Shown here: positions 20,460 through 34,244 of the stretch, piece after piece
How positions within the stretch are numbered: position 1 is the stretch's first letter
Layout: the number at the start of each line of letters is the position of its first letter
NCBI GenBank assembly: GCA_022559845.1
Contig: CM040117.1
Coordinates: 11,804,856 to 11,868,855 of the forward strand
Direction of reading: 5' to 3'
Origin: Amorphophallus konjac
Lineage: Eukaryota > Streptophyta > Magnoliopsida > Alismatales > Araceae
DNA: 64,000 nucleotides
The notes under the pieces: generated by a model
Told to the model about the DNA's origin: nothing
Seen by the model: the letters and a program-made list of their open reading frames with translations, nothing else
Database searches by the model: none
Translations under genes and position numbers: made by a program

Positions 20460-20720
20460 GCATAAGGTTTGTGCATGAGGTCTGTGCACATTTGCATTTT
20501 GCAAGGTCAGGTCGGTGCACATGTGTTAGCGATAGCATGTAAGGTCGATGCACATGTGTTAGAGATAGGCATAAGGTCTGTGCACATGCGTTAGTGTTAG
20601 AAGCATCAGGTCGGTGCACATGCATTAGCGATAGAAACATAAGGTCTATGCACATAGCACTATCAGGTCGGTGCACATTCACATTCTAGTCTGTGAGGTC
20701 GGTGCATGTTTTCATTCCAC
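20460..20720 (+). repeat. AGGTCGGTGCACATG array
   Basis: About seven imperfect units of roughly 35-40 bp contain AGGTC(G/T)(G/A)TGCACATG followed by TTAGCGATAG. The minus strand reads as a repetitive ORF (HVHRPD units), which is an artefact of the array. The core is the reverse complement of units at 16480-16620. Confidence 0.8.
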
Positions 20721-21070
20721 ACTAGTCGACACTTGTGCAGGTAAAGCCCTCATACTTTCACACTTCAGCCCAGTTCCTTAACCAAACGACCAGTCTATCT
20801 TTAGAAAACTCATTGATATTCATGAATACACATTATCAAGCACACATTAACGGCATTAAAACATATGAAATATGGTAGATCAAAATGTATGAAAAAAGAA
20901 ATATCAATCAACACAGGTATGTCACATTCTGAGGTTTGAGATGTGAAATTGTTTAAGATCTTCTATTTTCAAAGTTAAGGAGTTGGGCCCCAATCCGGGC
21001 TCTATATATATTACAATCATCCTCATTAAATGTTCATGATGTCTCCACCTTCTTTGACAATTCATCAACT
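20721..21070 (-). other. Downstream flank of the Ulp1-like gene
   Basis: AT-rich, with no domain seen. It should contain the 3' UTR of the minus-strand Ulp1-like gene, but I could not assign a polyadenylation signal. Confidence 0.4.
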
Positions 21071-22304
21071 TATTTCAGTACATAAATGGCACAGTTGAGG
21101 CTTCGATCCTACTGTTGGGGACATTCGTTGTCGAATACAAGTTCCCAATTCTCAACTCCCTTGAATGCAGTCCCATAGTTGTTCATAAACCCCCGTACAA
21201 TTGTAGCCTACAAATGAAATATTTGACATTATTAAGGAATAACTAAAAGACACATTAAAGATATCTTTAATACAGGTACACGGATAAGAAAAAGTACCCA
21301 TTTTCTTAGAGTGGCCTCATGGTTGGCCATGCCTCTCATGGAATTGTGTGAGACAAAGCGGTGATTCTCCGTGTCAACATCAAGTAGATGCCAGTGATTT
21401 GATGAGTATAACACGAAGAATAAATATTTGTTCTTCTACAGTTTGATTAATTCAACATTCTCGAAGGCGCACTCCAACAGCACGTTTGATTTTTTGGAGT
21501 CGGTCTCTGGGATGACATTGATGTGATTCACTAGAATGGTGGGAAAATAAACCCACTAATGAAAGATGCCAGATTCATTGCGCCTTGATTTGAGGAGGTA
21601 CATCATGGCGTCGATCACCTGTTAGGAACAATCACGATTCTATTAGCAGTAGAAACACAAGTTTAGGGTAGGGCGAGGCGTAAAATTGCACAATTAATGA
21701 AAGAGAGTACCGTATCATCTATCATCCGGCCGTATAATAGATCAATGACATGACAACGTCTCAAAACAATCCCGTTCTTTGCTGAAAATATATGATCACT
21801 ATATTGGATAAAAATTTAGTTATTGGTAGTCAGAGTAAGGCAAATCAGGATAATTACAGAAAGTATAAGAGGACAACTAACTCAATATCCGCCGAGAGAG
21901 ATTCAACAATGAATTCATTCACAGCGCTATTTTCTTTCGGATTCAGCTGGCCTTTGCAGATCCAATCAGTATTCTGTAGGAGCCTTCTGATCTCGTCAGC
22001 TTCATCTCCCTTCTACATGTATGCCAATGTACGAATCTTAGATTCTATACTATAAGAAGTAGGAACACACCCAAACTCACCTTCTTCTTCCACCGTCCTA
22101 TTTTTTTTGGAGGTGCCCGCCTTTTCCTCACGGGCTTCTCATCCCGTTGATGAAGGGACTGACAAATGTGAGCTAGACGATGGTCACCATGCCCATTGGT
22201 CGCCTCCACCTAACCTTTGATATCGCCTTGCAGATCCTCTTCAGGAGCTACCTTACATGGCACAGTATCATCCGTAATTTGTGGGAGGGGCCTTGGAGCT
22301 AGGA

Positions 22305-23929
22305 TGTTGTGTAGTGGACAGCGGATCTAGAGGGGAGGGGTGAATAGATCTGCCCCTCTTTCCGCAATGGAACCCTCTAAATAGCTAGATAGAACAAATC
22401 ACAGCGGAATATAACTAGCTAAACGAAGGATACAACGATTTGCTTAGCAAGATGATTACTAATATATCGATTCGAACCTAAGCATGCATCTGGAACGAAA
22501 CAATCACACAAACAAACCACAACACACGAGATTTTAAGGTGGTTCAGACTGAATCCCTAGTCCTACCTCCACCCCTCACCAAATCCGGTGAGACTTCACT
22601 AGTGCAGCACACCAAACCGTAAATCGGAGAACCACCGACTGCCTTCCTACTAACCACCGGTAGGGACGTCAACACCGCAGATCGGACAACTTCCGATTGC
22701 CTTCCTACTAACCACTGGTAGGGACGATCTTTGATTTTGATCATTTGTATGAAATGAAAGAGAACAAATATCAAGCTATTCAAACAAGATATGAAATAAG
22801 CCCAAGAAGAAAAATCTTGTCTGAGATTGCTGGAGCCTGAATCGGATGCTTTGAAGGTGTCTTCTTCCTTGCAAGATGATCTTCCTTGAATCTCGTCTAG
22901 TTGATGAAGAAGATGATGGATGTAGACTCGATCTTCCTTTTTATCTTCCTGAGTTAATGAAGAGGAAGAAGGATGCAGTTTAGATCACCCTTGAGAGCCT
23001 TGATTGCTTCTTCTTCCTTGGAGGTTGAGATGGCTTCAGATCTGGACTTGAATGCCTTAGAATGGATGAAGAACTCCTGCCCAAAACACTGTTCACTGAG
23101 GTGCTATAGAGCCCGCGAATGGCCTCCCTTGATCTCTCTTGAATCCTTGAAGCATTAGAGTTTCTAACCCTTCATGTGTTGATTTTATAGACCTTGAATG
23201 GTAATTGGACACCGCCCAGACCAGATCCACAAATCATGGGAGATTAGGTGAGTTTTGATTAAACAAATCCATGGAAAGGGGCTGGCCACGAGGTGGAAAT
23301 CGAAGTCAAATATGGCTGCATCGGGGCTGGCGGTCGACCGCTACTGAGAAACTTGCAACCGAATGGTCCCTGGGATTTTCGGTCGACCGCTACGGGCTGG
23401 CGGTTGACCGCCAGCTGAAACTTGTGCAGACTGGCAATCCCTGGATAGGGTTGTCGATCGCCCCTGTGCTGGCGGTCGACCGCCAGCTGGGTAGTCCCCG
23501 GTTCATCCCGGGTCGGTCCGTTAATCGCTTTAGCGCCGTCGCTTGACTTCTTTAGCAGCCCGTTCATGTCTGTGGCATCACCCTTGATAGTCTAAAAGGT
23601 ATCAACTGAGTCTCTGGCCTTGGATTCTCTTGGCTATACTTCTTTGTGCATTGTCCTTGGATGTGTGACGAGCCGACTATCACGTGTCGACTTTTGCTTG
23701 TGTTCACATTCTTGCTTAGACGCGATCAATGAGCTTTCACTTTTTCCATTGTCACTTGATTCCTTGTCCATTCATTGGCATATCTGTCCTGAACAAAAAC
23801 ATCACGTATGTCAGTCACATGAGAGTGGAAAATATCACTGACTAATAGTGTTTAGCCATTATCAAAACCAAGAATACCACAGAACTCATATGACCATAGA
23901 ATAACTCAAATGACCACAGGGGCACAACA
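22305..23929 (-). repeat. copia-2 3' LTR (1625 bp)
   Basis: It is closely similar to 31252-32804 along its length. It contains three GGTCGACC-type palindromes near 23325-23485 with an extra segment missing from the other LTR. A TATAAAATC on the minus strand lies near 23187. Confidence 0.95.
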
Positions 23930-23945
23930 TTCTCCCCCTTTTTGA
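23930..23945 (-). promoter_or_regulatory. copia-2 polypurine tract
   Basis: The minus strand reads AAAAAGGGGGAGAA directly before the 3' LTR, the expected primer for plus-strand DNA synthesis. Confidence 0.85.
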
Positions 23946-25889
23946 TGATGGCAACACTGTGAGTCATTCTGTGATAGTAATATCCAAAATGGCAAATGTT
24001 ATAACAAATGCAACATATGCAGCTCAAGATCCATGATAGTGAAAGCATGTGAATGCACATATGAATGCGGATATGAATGCTATGCAATTATGCAAACCTC
24101 ATCACATACACATATGAGATGCAAAGTGAGCAATGGATTCTCCCCCTTTGACTCTCCCCGTACACCATTCACACATCCCCCGCTCTCCCCTTTGACTACG
24201 CGATAAGGCATAGCTCTTACAAAGGATTCTCCCCCTTTGACTCTCCCCGTACACCATTCACACATCCCCCACTCTCCCCTTTGACAACGCGATAAGGCGT
24301 AGCTCTTACAAAGAACTCACACAAAGAATTCTCCCCCTTTGCCAACAGCAAAAAGGAGGGATAAGGTAAAATGTCTGGGGAACCAGAGCTGAAAGGAGTG
24401 AAGAGCAAGCCATTATATGCAAACCTGAAACAGACTGTGAGCAACATATATGGTTCAAAGCTCATGAAATCTGAGATCATCCATAGAGTTCGAAAAGCAG
24501 CTACATCTAAGATTTAATAGAAATGAACCAAAGGTGCATATCATGGCAGTGTTTAACCTTCCCTTGTCTTATATATCCATATTCAATAACTACAAAGGGA
24601 ATAACACAAAAACTAGTATTGAGGCTAAACAATCATGACTAGAGCATGGAATTGTATGATTGTAGCATATTTTGATTTTCAATATCTTTAGTATTTGAAG
24701 GCACATGACTCATATTTTACGAGTAATCAAGTCTAGTACATGCCTCCTAACCGTAAGAATACACGTTGTTTAGATGCCAATATTTCTAGGTATTTGGCAA
24801 GATTGACGGTTATGCTTCGGAATGAACAGAGATAGCAAAGTCACGTCATGACATATCCGATCTCATTTCTTTGATGAGAAGATATGTTTCTCAGCAATTA
24901 TGCCATTGCTCTGCCTGGAGTCCAAATGAATTAAGATAGAGATAACAGAGGCACATCATGACATATCATTCGTCACTTGATTTTATGATGTGACATATTT
25001 CTCCGTGCAACAATATCAGTGCTCTGCCAAATTGATTTTCAAGAGTTCCAGCTCATCAAGATATTTAGAAATAATACTAAGCTCTAGAATGTCACCAAGA
25101 TTGTCATGACGTTTGGATTTTCAGATATCAGGATAGTCATTCAAAGCATAATATGCAATCTCTAGTTAAGGGCTATTAAATCCACAGAACATAGATGATT
25201 TCAAAAGAAATATCAGAACGTCAAAGAAATCATTAAATTTGAATCATTTTCATTGAAAAGACAATCATCGGTGCATATAATAGAAAGCTCTCACACCATA
25301 TGTTCGTCAGTCTCATGATCTCATATTCAGACTGTAAGCCATGAAGTGCAGATTGCAAGAGGTTAAGAGAATCAACAAAACTCCCCCTAAGGATATGCAA
25401 TGGATGCTCGAAGAAGTTATGTTTGCAAGCAAGTGTAATGATAGCTGTCAAGAGGAGAATGATCGAAACATGGAGGGGTTGACATGAATTTGACAGACAT
25501 GAGATGCATGACCCAACACATGGTTGTACACTTAGTAAATGCAAAAGAATGAAGATGAAACATATGCATGAATGCTGCAAAGAGACAACTCCCCCTTACT
25601 ATATGGCCTATGTGTAACAGTGACGCATGGTACTTGGTGGAGGTGAGACCTCACGCATATTGAGTGCTTCGAGACAAGCATAACCTACCCTTCCATACAT
25701 CAACATTTGATATACCATGGCCATGCAAGGATGATGCGACACAAACCATACAATGCAATATGAACATGAACTCAATTCATTATTATGCATCTACATGCAA
25801 TGCGACACATATGCAAAATGACATATTGACATATCAATAATGCATGAAACACCAATCTGCAAAAACACACACTAAATTGAACATGATCA
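23946..25889 (-). other. copia-2 noncoding spacer between RNase H and 3' LTR
   Basis: About 1.9 kb without a sustained reading frame. Such a spacer is known in SIRE/Maximus elements, some of which carry an envelope-like gene here. I see no such protein. It has several extra AAGGGGGAG tracts on the minus strand near 24142, 24231, 24330, 25382 and 25592, and an 89-bp tandem duplication at 24135-24312. Confidence 0.8.
24135..24312 (-). repeat. 89-bp tandem duplication with polypurine-like tracts
   Basis: The two units start with GGATTCTCCCCCTTTGACTC at 24135 and 24224. A partial third follows near 24325. Each unit contains three C-rich blocks that are polypurine tracts on the element's sense strand. 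Confidence 0.9.
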
Positions 25890-28800
25890 TCATTTCAAAT
25901 TCTTATTGGCTTGAGGTCGGCAAAGACCAAGCTCCCTTCTGAGTGTTGAAAACTTGTCATTACACAAGGGCTTGGTGAAAATATCAGCAACTTGATTTTG
26001 AGTATCAACAAAATGCAGTTCAAAATTTTTCTTACCGACCTCATCTCTAATGAAGTGATGCCTAATCTCAATATGCTTAGTCCTAGAGTGTTGGACTGAA
26101 TTTTTTGCAAGGTTGATAGCACTAGTGTTATCACACAGAATCGGGACACAACCAAGATCCACCAAGTACTCTTGGAGTTGGTGTTTAATCCACAACACTT
26201 GGGTACCACAGCTCCCCGCAGTAACATATTCTGCCTCTCCGGTTGAGAGGGCAACCGAGTGTTGTTTCTTGGAGGCCCAAGAGACTAAACACCCGCCTAG
26301 AAACTGGCAATAGCCACTAGTACTCTTACGATCCAGCTTGCATCCAGTGTAGTCTGCATCAGAATAAGATATGAGAGATAAATCACATGGCGATGGATAC
26401 CACAGTCCCAAATCTTGAGTGCCGGCAAGATATCGAAGGATACGTTTGACGGCAGTCAAATGGGATTCTCTAGGACTAGCTTGAAATCTAGCACAAAGAC
26501 ATACACTAAACTGGATATCTGGTCGGGATGCAGTCAAATAAAGTAAAGAGCCAATCATACCTCTATAGATCTTTGCATCCACTAATTTACTATTTTCATC
26601 CGAATCTAGTGATGTTGTGGTGCTCATAGGAGTTGCAATGATTTTGATGTTTGCCATGTCAAATCTTTTCAGCAGCTCCTTGATGTATTTGAATTGATTT
26701 ATGAAGTACCCATGTTCTCATTGGTTGACCTGCAAACTGAGAAAGAATTGAAGTTCTCCCATTAGGCTCATCTCAAATTCGCTAGTCATGAGGTTAGTAA
26801 ATTCCTCACACATTTCAGATTTAGTAGAACCAAACATAATATCATCAACGTAAATTTGAACGATTAAGATGTTCTTACCTTGCTTCTTGGTGAAAAGTGT
26901 TTGATCTACCTTACCTCGTGTGTACCCTTTTTCAATGAGGAATGAACTTAGTCTCTCATACCAAGCTCTTGGTACTTGCTTAAGTCTATAAAGTGCCCTG
27001 TCTAGCTTGTAGACAAAATCTGCATGGTTAGAATTCTCAAAGCCAGGTGGCTGCTCAACATAGACTTCTTCTTTGATCAAGCCATTCAAGAAAGCACTTT
27101 TTACATCCATTTGATAAAGCTTTATTCTAAGGGAGCATGCAAAGGCAAGTAAAATTCTGATGGCTTCGAGTCTAGCAACTGGGGCATAAGATTCATCAAA
27201 GTCTACCCCAAACTCTTGATTATACCCTTGAGCCACCAATCTTGCCTTATTTCTTATTATCTTGCCATCCTCACTTAGTTTGTTCCTAAAAACCCACTTA
27301 GTGCCTCTAAGAGATTGTGATGAAGGTCTAGGAACAAGATGCCAAATTTTGTTTCTTTCAAACTGATTTAACTCGTCTTGCATGGAATTTATCCAATTTT
27401 CATCTTTTAATGCTTCAGCAATATTTTTGGGTTCAAGCTGAGGGACAAGTGCAAGTTGATCTAGTTCTTCCACAATTATAAAATGTGACATTGTTCTAGG
27501 TGGGTCATTCAAGCTTCCAATGACATTTTCTAAGGGATGATCCTTAAGAATTCTAATGTTTGTAGAATCGTTACCTTCTCCTGGAGCTTGATCCCTTGCA
27601 TTGCTTGAATCAGCTAGGTCACCATCTTATTTTATTTCTTCTTGTGGAGGATCACTCTTATCCTTTATGCTTAGGAATTCCCCATCTTCATCGTTTTTCC
27701 TGTCATAGTTATCATTGTTAGAATCATGATATTCATCAAAGGAAACATGGGGTGATTCTTCTACAGTTTGACTCTTAATGTTATAAATTCTATAAGCCCT
27801 AGATCTATCAGAATATCCAAGAAATATACCTTCATCGCTCTTGAGCTCGAATTTATCTAAATCTCTTTTGTCATTATTGTGGATGAAGCATTTAGATCCA
27901 AACACTTTCATATGTGAGAGAGAGGGCTTTTTACCTTTCAGCAACTCATAAGGAGTCTTTTTGGTGTGTGGCCTTACCATAGAGCGGTTGATAATGTAAC
28001 ATGCCGAGGTTACCGCTTCAGCCCAAAACCTCCTTGGAAGTTGCCGTTCAGCAAACATGGTTCTTGCCATCTCTACAAGTGTTCAGTTTCTCCTTTCAAC
28101 TACACCGTTTTGCTCTGGGGTTCTTGGTGAGGAAAATCGATGTGAAATGCCTTCAGCCCTACAAAGATTATAGAAATCAGTATTTTCAAATTCACCACCA
28201 TGATCAGATTAAATCTTAGAAATTTTAAACTCACCGTCCTGCTTTATCTTCATGTAGAGTGCCTGAAACTCATCAAAAGCATCATTTTTGTGTGTGAGAA
28301 AGAAAACCCATGTGAACCTAGAAAAGTCATCCACCAAGACATATCCATATTTTCTACCACTTAAGCTAGCAGTTCTGGTTGGGCCAAATAGGTCCATATG
28401 AATTAGCTCGAGTGGTTTGGATGATGTATTTTTAGATCTTCCTTTGAAAGATTTTCTTGTTTGTTTACCTAGGGCACATGCATCACACAACTTATTTTCT
28501 TGTTTAAATGATAATTCAGGCAACCCTTTCACCATTGAATGTTTTAACAGTTTATGTAAGACATTGTAGCTAGCATGTCCTAGTCTACGATGCCATAACC
28601 AAGCAATTTCAGATTTTGGTGCAGCAAGATAAAGATTTAAATGAGCAGGATCATCTAAGTCAATCATGTAAACATTGTTGACTCTCTTACCAGAAAAATT
28701 TACCTTGTCAGATTTTGGTTCACGAATTCTGCATTCATGAGAGTCAAACAACACTTTGTGACCCTTATCACACAATTGACTTATACTAAGCAAGTTGTAT

Positions 28801-29027
28801 TTCAAACCTTCAACTAGCAGCACGTTACAAATGGAGTTGGAGAGATTCTTACCTACATTACATGTTCCAATGATTTTTCCATTCTTGTTCCCTCCAAATG
28901 TGACGTATCCTCCTTCCTTTTCTTCCAAGAGATAAAATTTTGATTTGTCTCCAGTCATGTGTCTTGAATAGCCGCTATCAAGGTACCACCTGTTATGCAT
29001 GGCTGCAAGACACTCCTGCACAAGCAA
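25890..29027 (-). pseudogene. copia-2 pol polyprotein with stops
   Basis: A single minus-strand frame runs from 29027 to 25890. The protease has WYLDSGYSRHMTGD with the D-S-G active site intact. The integrase has HRRLGHASY ... CDACALGKQ, then HMDLFGPT, then SDHGGEFEN and EQNGVVERRN. Reverse transcriptase has [18 protein letters not shown] and YVDDI. RNase H has SDADYTGC, STGEAEY and the HIEIRHHFIRD block. Stops at about 28207 (Q of IQSDHGGEF), 28100, 27626 and 26716 interrupt it, mostly C-to-T type. There is no frameshift within pol. Confidence 0.92.
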
Positions 29028-29826
29028 TTAAGCAATTGTGTTTGGAACCCAACCAAATTTGGGTCCCATCAAACTCTTCAGATTTTCAAAATATGAAACC
29101 ATTTCTTTTGGAATCCAGAGCTTCCTATCATTCATGTTTTGTTTACTTAGAGCAGGGATTTGATTTTTCTTTTCAATCTTGATATTCATTTTCTGTTTGG
29201 AGGCTCTTGGTTGGAGTTTGTGGAAGTTTGATGAAGTTTGCTTCTTAACCCATTGAGGCGGTCGGTTGGTTTTGGGTTGAAAGTGATTGTTTTACCACCT
29301 AGGAAATTGATGAACACAGAAATCACAATTGTCCCAAAAATATGGTGATGCTGGCCTATATGAGTGTGCAATCCAATTGTGGTGAAATCTGGAAGGTTGA
29401 GCGGGCAATTGCCAAGGAGTTGTTGACCTATGCTGCAGGGAAGGTCGACCTTTCTTAGGTTTTTGGACAGGCTTTTTGGGAATGTTGGTGACTGCCTCTT
29501 CAATCTTTTATTTCCCTTTCTCCTTTTGTTTTTGCTGGTTTTGTGTGGGAGTTGTGTTTGAGGTGGAAGCTTCGGAAGACGAAATAAATGTGACAGTTTT
29601 GAGCCCAATTGGCCTTTTGTTTGTAGGTTCAAAACCCAACCCTTCCTTGTTGAAGTTCATTCTGGTTCCTAGCAATGCATCTAGGTTTTCCCTTCCATCC
29701 ATAAATTTTTCTAAAGATTGTTGTTTGTCCTTTAACTCTTTTTGTAGGTTTTCAATGTTTTACAAGAGTTGAGTGTTGACATGTTTGACAGCTTCATACT
29801 TCTCATTGCTTAATTTGCTATCCTTT

Positions 29827-31224
29827 TCATATGTTTGCATTTTTCATGCTGTCAATTTCATTCCTTAAGTCCTCATTTTCAATTTCCAAGTCAGCCATTT
29901 CTTTTCTTCCCTCTTCCAAATTCTCAATCATTTTCTTAAGATCTTCAATTTCAGTTTCAAGTAGAGCATTCTTATCATTCATATCATTATCATACACAAA
30001 TGAGTTAATTTTCTTTTTCAGTGATTTATTCTCCTTTTTGTACATTTCATATTTTTCCATGAGTTGTATATATGCTTCCTCCCAATCATCAGTTGTATAA
30101 TCTTCAAATGGAGAATTTACCTTAGTTTCTTCGTCACCTTTGGCCATGAGGCAGAGATCTTCTTTTTCTTTGTCCGAGGAGCTAGTTCCGTCATCACTTT
30201 CCTCTTCATCACTCCATGTGGACACCATGGCCTTGTTCTTCTTCTTGCCCTTCCATTTGTCAAGTTTTCTGAATCTGTCGGGACAATCATTCTTGAAATG
30301 CCCTGGTTTGTTGTAAGAATAACAAATGATTTTGTCAGATTTCTTAGAGTTTTCAGAATTAGATTTGAAACCATTTCTTACCTTTGACCTTCCTCTCATG
30401 AAGCTCTTACCTTCCTTTCTCAGGAATTTTTTGAACTTACGTGTGAGCATGGCTACGTCATCCTCATCTCGCTCACTTCTCGAATCCTCACCTTCATCGA
30501 AAGAGCCTTGACGGCTGGGTCCTGCTTTAAGAGCTAGGGACTTCTTCTTAGGTGTCTCAGCCTCTTTGTTCTTGAGATTGATCTCATAGGTCATTAATGA
30601 CCCAATGAGTTCATCTACTTTGGTAGTTGCGAGATCTCTCGATTCTTCAACCACGGTAGCCTTTGTGTGCCATGCTGGAGTTAACGATCTGAGAATTTTC
30701 CTTATAATTTCTTGCTCTGAATATTTCTTTCCCAAATCAGTTAAACTATTAGTAAGCACAGTTAATCGAGCATACATATCTTGAATTGACTCATCAGACT
30801 TCATGCGGAACATTTCATATTCAGAAACTAAAATGTTGGCTTTTGTTTCTCGTACCTGAGAGGTTCCTTCGTATATTACCTCTAACTTATCCCACATTTG
30901 TTTTGCAGATGCGCAGGTAGCCACTCTTGAGAATTTAACTGGATGGAGTGAGCATTACATAATGTGTTTAGCACTCTAGTTGACAGTGGATTACCTTATC
31001 TGTTCTTTGGTCCACAAGTCCTCATTATCCGTAAGCTCATACGGACCTTTGCTGATCACTCGCCAAAGTTCATAGTCTTGGGCGCGAATGAACACCTGCA
31101 TACGATGTTTCCAATAAGGATAATTAGTTCCAGTAAAGTAAGGAGGCCTATTCACAGAATGTCCTTCGGGTAGAAAACACTTGGACGCTGATCCACCAAT
31201 TCCCTCAAGGTCGTTGGACCCCAT
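29827..31224 (-). pseudogene. copia-2 gag with stops
   Basis: It starts at 31224 just after the primer site. The N-terminal gag domain contains RPPYFTGTNYPYWKHRM, interrupted by two stops near 30990-30975. It then reads openly from about 30924 through the gag core (QMWDKLEVIYEGTSQVRE), a basic segment, and a zinc knuckle CYSYNKPGHFKNDC whose second Cys is Tyr. The last 120 residues are a charged coiled coil (LEEGRKEMADLEIENEDL). Pol is in a different frame, so a shift or a separate start between 29826 and 29028 is needed. Confidence 0.88.
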
Positions 31225-31237
31225 AATGAGAGATTAG

Positions 31238-31249
31238 GCTCTGATACCA
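31238..31249 (-). promoter_or_regulatory. copia-2 primer binding site (initiator tRNA-Met)
   Basis: The minus strand reads TGGTATCAGAGC two bases inside the 5' LTR. Confidence 0.9.
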
Positions 31250-31251
31250 CT

Positions 31252-32804
31252 TGTTGTGTAGTAGACAGCGGATCTAGAGGGGAGGGGTGAATAGATCTGC
31301 CCCTCTTTCTGCAATCTAACCCTCTAAATAGCTAGATAGAACAAATCGCAGCGGAATATAACTAGCTAAACGAAGGATACAACGATTTGCTTATCAAGAT
31401 GATTACTAATAATCGATTCGAACCTAAGCATGCATCTGGAACGAAACAATCACACAAACAAACCACAACACACGAGATTTTAAGGTGGTTCGGACTGAAT
31501 CCCCAGTCCTACGTCCACCCCTCACCAAATCCGGTGAGGCTTCACTAGTGCAGCACACCAAACCGTAAATCGGAGAACCACCGACTGCCTTCCTACTAAC
31601 CACCGGATGGACAACTTCCGATTACCTTCCTACTAACCACCGGTAGGGATGATCTTCGGTTTTGATCGTTTGTATGAAATGAAAGAGAAGAAATATCAAG
31701 CTATTCAAACAAGATATGAAATAAGCCCAAGAAGAAACATCTTGTCTAAGATTGCTGGAGCTTGAATCAGATGCTTTGAAGGTGTCTTCTTCCTTGCAAG
31801 ATGATCTTCCTTAAATCTCGTCTAGTTGATGAATAAGATGATGGATGTAGATTTGATCTTCCTTTTTATCTTCCTGAGTTGATGAAGAGGAAGAAGGATG
31901 CAGTTTAGATCACCCTTGAGAGCCTTGATTGCTTCTTCTTCCTTGGAGGTTGAGATGGCATCAGATCTGGACTTGAATGCCTTGGAATGGATGAAGAACT
32001 CCTGCCCGAAACACTGTTCATGTAGGTGCTACAGTGCCCGCGAATGGCCTCCCTTGATCTCTCTTGAAGCCTTGAAGCATTAGAGTTTCTAACCCTTCAT
32101 GTGTTGGTTTTATAGAGCTTGAATGGTCCTTGGACACCCCCCAGACCAGATCCACAAATCATGGGAGATTAGGTGAGTTTTGATTAAACAAATCCATGGA
32201 AAGGGGCTGGCCACGAGGTGGAAATCGAAGTCAAATATGGCTGCATCGGGGCTGGCGGTCGATCGCTACTGAGAAACTTGCAACCGGATGGTCCCTGGGA
32301 TTTTCGGTCGACCGCTACGGGCTGGCGGTCGACCGCCCCTGTGTTGGCGATCGACCGCCAGCTGGGCAGTCCCCGGTTCATCCCGGGTTGGTACGTTAAT
32401 CACTTTAGCGCCGTCGCTTGACTTCTTTAGCAGCCCGTTCATGTCTGTGGCATCACCCTTGCTAGTCTAAAAGGTATCAATTGAGTTTCTGGCCTTGGAT
32501 TCTCTTGGCTATACTTCTTTGTGCATTGTCCTTGGATGTGTGACGAGCCGACTATCACGTGTCAACTTTTGCTTGTGTTCGCATTCTTGCTTGGGCGCGA
32601 TCAATGAGCTTTCACTTTTGCCATTGTCACTTGATTCCTTGTCCATTCATTGGCATATCTGTCATGAACAAAAATATCACGTATGTCAGTCACATGAGAG
32701 TGGAAAATATCACTGACTAATAGTGTTTAGCCATTATCAAAACCAAGAATACCACAGAACTCATATGACCATAGAATAACTCAAATGACCACAGGGGCAC
32801 AACA
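31252..32804 (-). repeat. copia-2 5' LTR (1553 bp)
   Basis: It runs TGTTGTG to CACAACA and is the partner of 22305-23929. It is shorter mainly through deletions near 31608 and in the GGTCGACC palindrome cluster near 32250-32365. Confidence 0.95.
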
Positions 32805-34244
32805 TAGGACAGCGGCGACAATGTCCACCAAAGTTTGACAGATATTTTCCTCAATAGTTTCAGCCCCCCTGCACTTCCTCTTTAGGGGGTGGCTGCGGTC
32901 GCTTGCCATCATCCGTCGCCTGTTCGATGGGACCAGGAGGTGCTGCATCAGCGGGAATGTGAGCCCCTTCCACACTAGTCAGATAGAAGGCCTTCATTTC
33001 CTTAAGTAGTGAATTCTGGATCTTCAATGTAGCGGCAATATCCTGTAGCACATGCATGTATCTCTCTGATGAGGATGTATAATATTGGCGACTGGGTCTG
33101 GCCATCATCGTTTCACCGTACACCATCACCCTTTCACCTGGCTCAGCAAGGAGATCTTCGATCACCTGCATTTCAAACCACATCACTCCGGTTATTCATT
33201 AATGAATGAACGATAAAGAAGAAGTTAATTTTAGTACTCATAATACCTGTTGGTCTCGCAGGGATCCAATGGAGAATCTTAATTTCCTATATACAAATGT
33301 CCCCCACCTAAATAGTCGGGGAAATGCCACCTGCCTTACTGGCTGCCTCACCCGCGTGTGCTCAAAAAATCAGACCTGTAATATGAAATATATCAAGTTA
33401 TTTTACAATGCAGTAGAATTAATGATTTACACATTATTACACAACAAAAATAAAAAAACTTACAGCAAGTGCGGAAGAACAACCAAATATAAATGTATGG
33501 GCCTAGGATGCATCCCTGGCTCTTCTCTTAGCACGGTCAATTGTACATGATCGCCGTTTCTGGACCGTCGAAACTAATTCTTCAAACTTGTGCATCGTTA
33601 CCTGTTGCACGGCGGCTGCCCAATTGTAATCTGAAACTCTCTCAATGTCATCTAAGCATGACAGTATCTGTTGTGGATAAGAAGTTGCCGACCATGGGCA
33701 AAGAAAGTGGACATCAGGAGTACAATCCACAGTCAGACAGTGTCGGCCACATCCTGCTCTTCATCAGACCCAACAATTTACTTGATGAGAGAGCCCACTT
33801 TCTTCCGGTGAAATGTTGCTGCAAATCCAAATCGATTATGCAACTTCAACTTCCGAATTGCAGATCCATAATGTTGAACCAGTTGACCAGAGCAATGTAA
33901 TCCTAAAATTATGCCCACATCTTCCACACTGAATGCGACCTCTTTACTACCCATACGAAAGTAATTTCCTCCACTATGGGAGCAAATAATCTCCTCCAAT
34001 AGTGTCATGGTGAAGGTGACAGGAGAAGCATTGTCAACATATGGACCAAAGGGTGTGGTCCTCATCAATGACTTGTGGCATTCCCAAAATGCCATCTGAT
34101 CCCTATCCTTCATGTAAATCTCCATAGAACACCGGGCGCAGATGACTCCCGTGTTCACTAGATTAAAAAATTAACGTGTAAACAAGAAATTCAGTTAATT
34201 AATTGACGGATCAAGAAATACATAAAATATTAACAGTAAGACAA

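Larger units (their letters stand above)
22305..32804 (-). mobile_element. copia-2: full-length SIRE/Maximus-type Ty1/copia element
   Basis: It is bounded by TGTTGTG (22305) and CACAACA (32804) with the perfect 5-bp target duplication TAGGA (22300-22304 and 32805-32809), 10.5 kb in all. Reading on the minus strand, the order is 5' LTR (32804-31252), primer site, gag, protease, integrase, reverse transcriptase, RNase H, a 2-kb noncoding spacer, polypurine tract, 3' LTR (23929-22305). It sits inside the Ulp1-like gene of CACTA-2 and is therefore younger than CACTA-2. Stops in gag and pol make it non-autonomous. Confidence 0.95.

Noticed and set aside
20455..20682. 75-codon minus-strand ORF with repeated HVHRPD units
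   Set aside because: It is a translation of the AGGTCGGTGCACATG repeat array; the periodicity comes from the DNA repeat.
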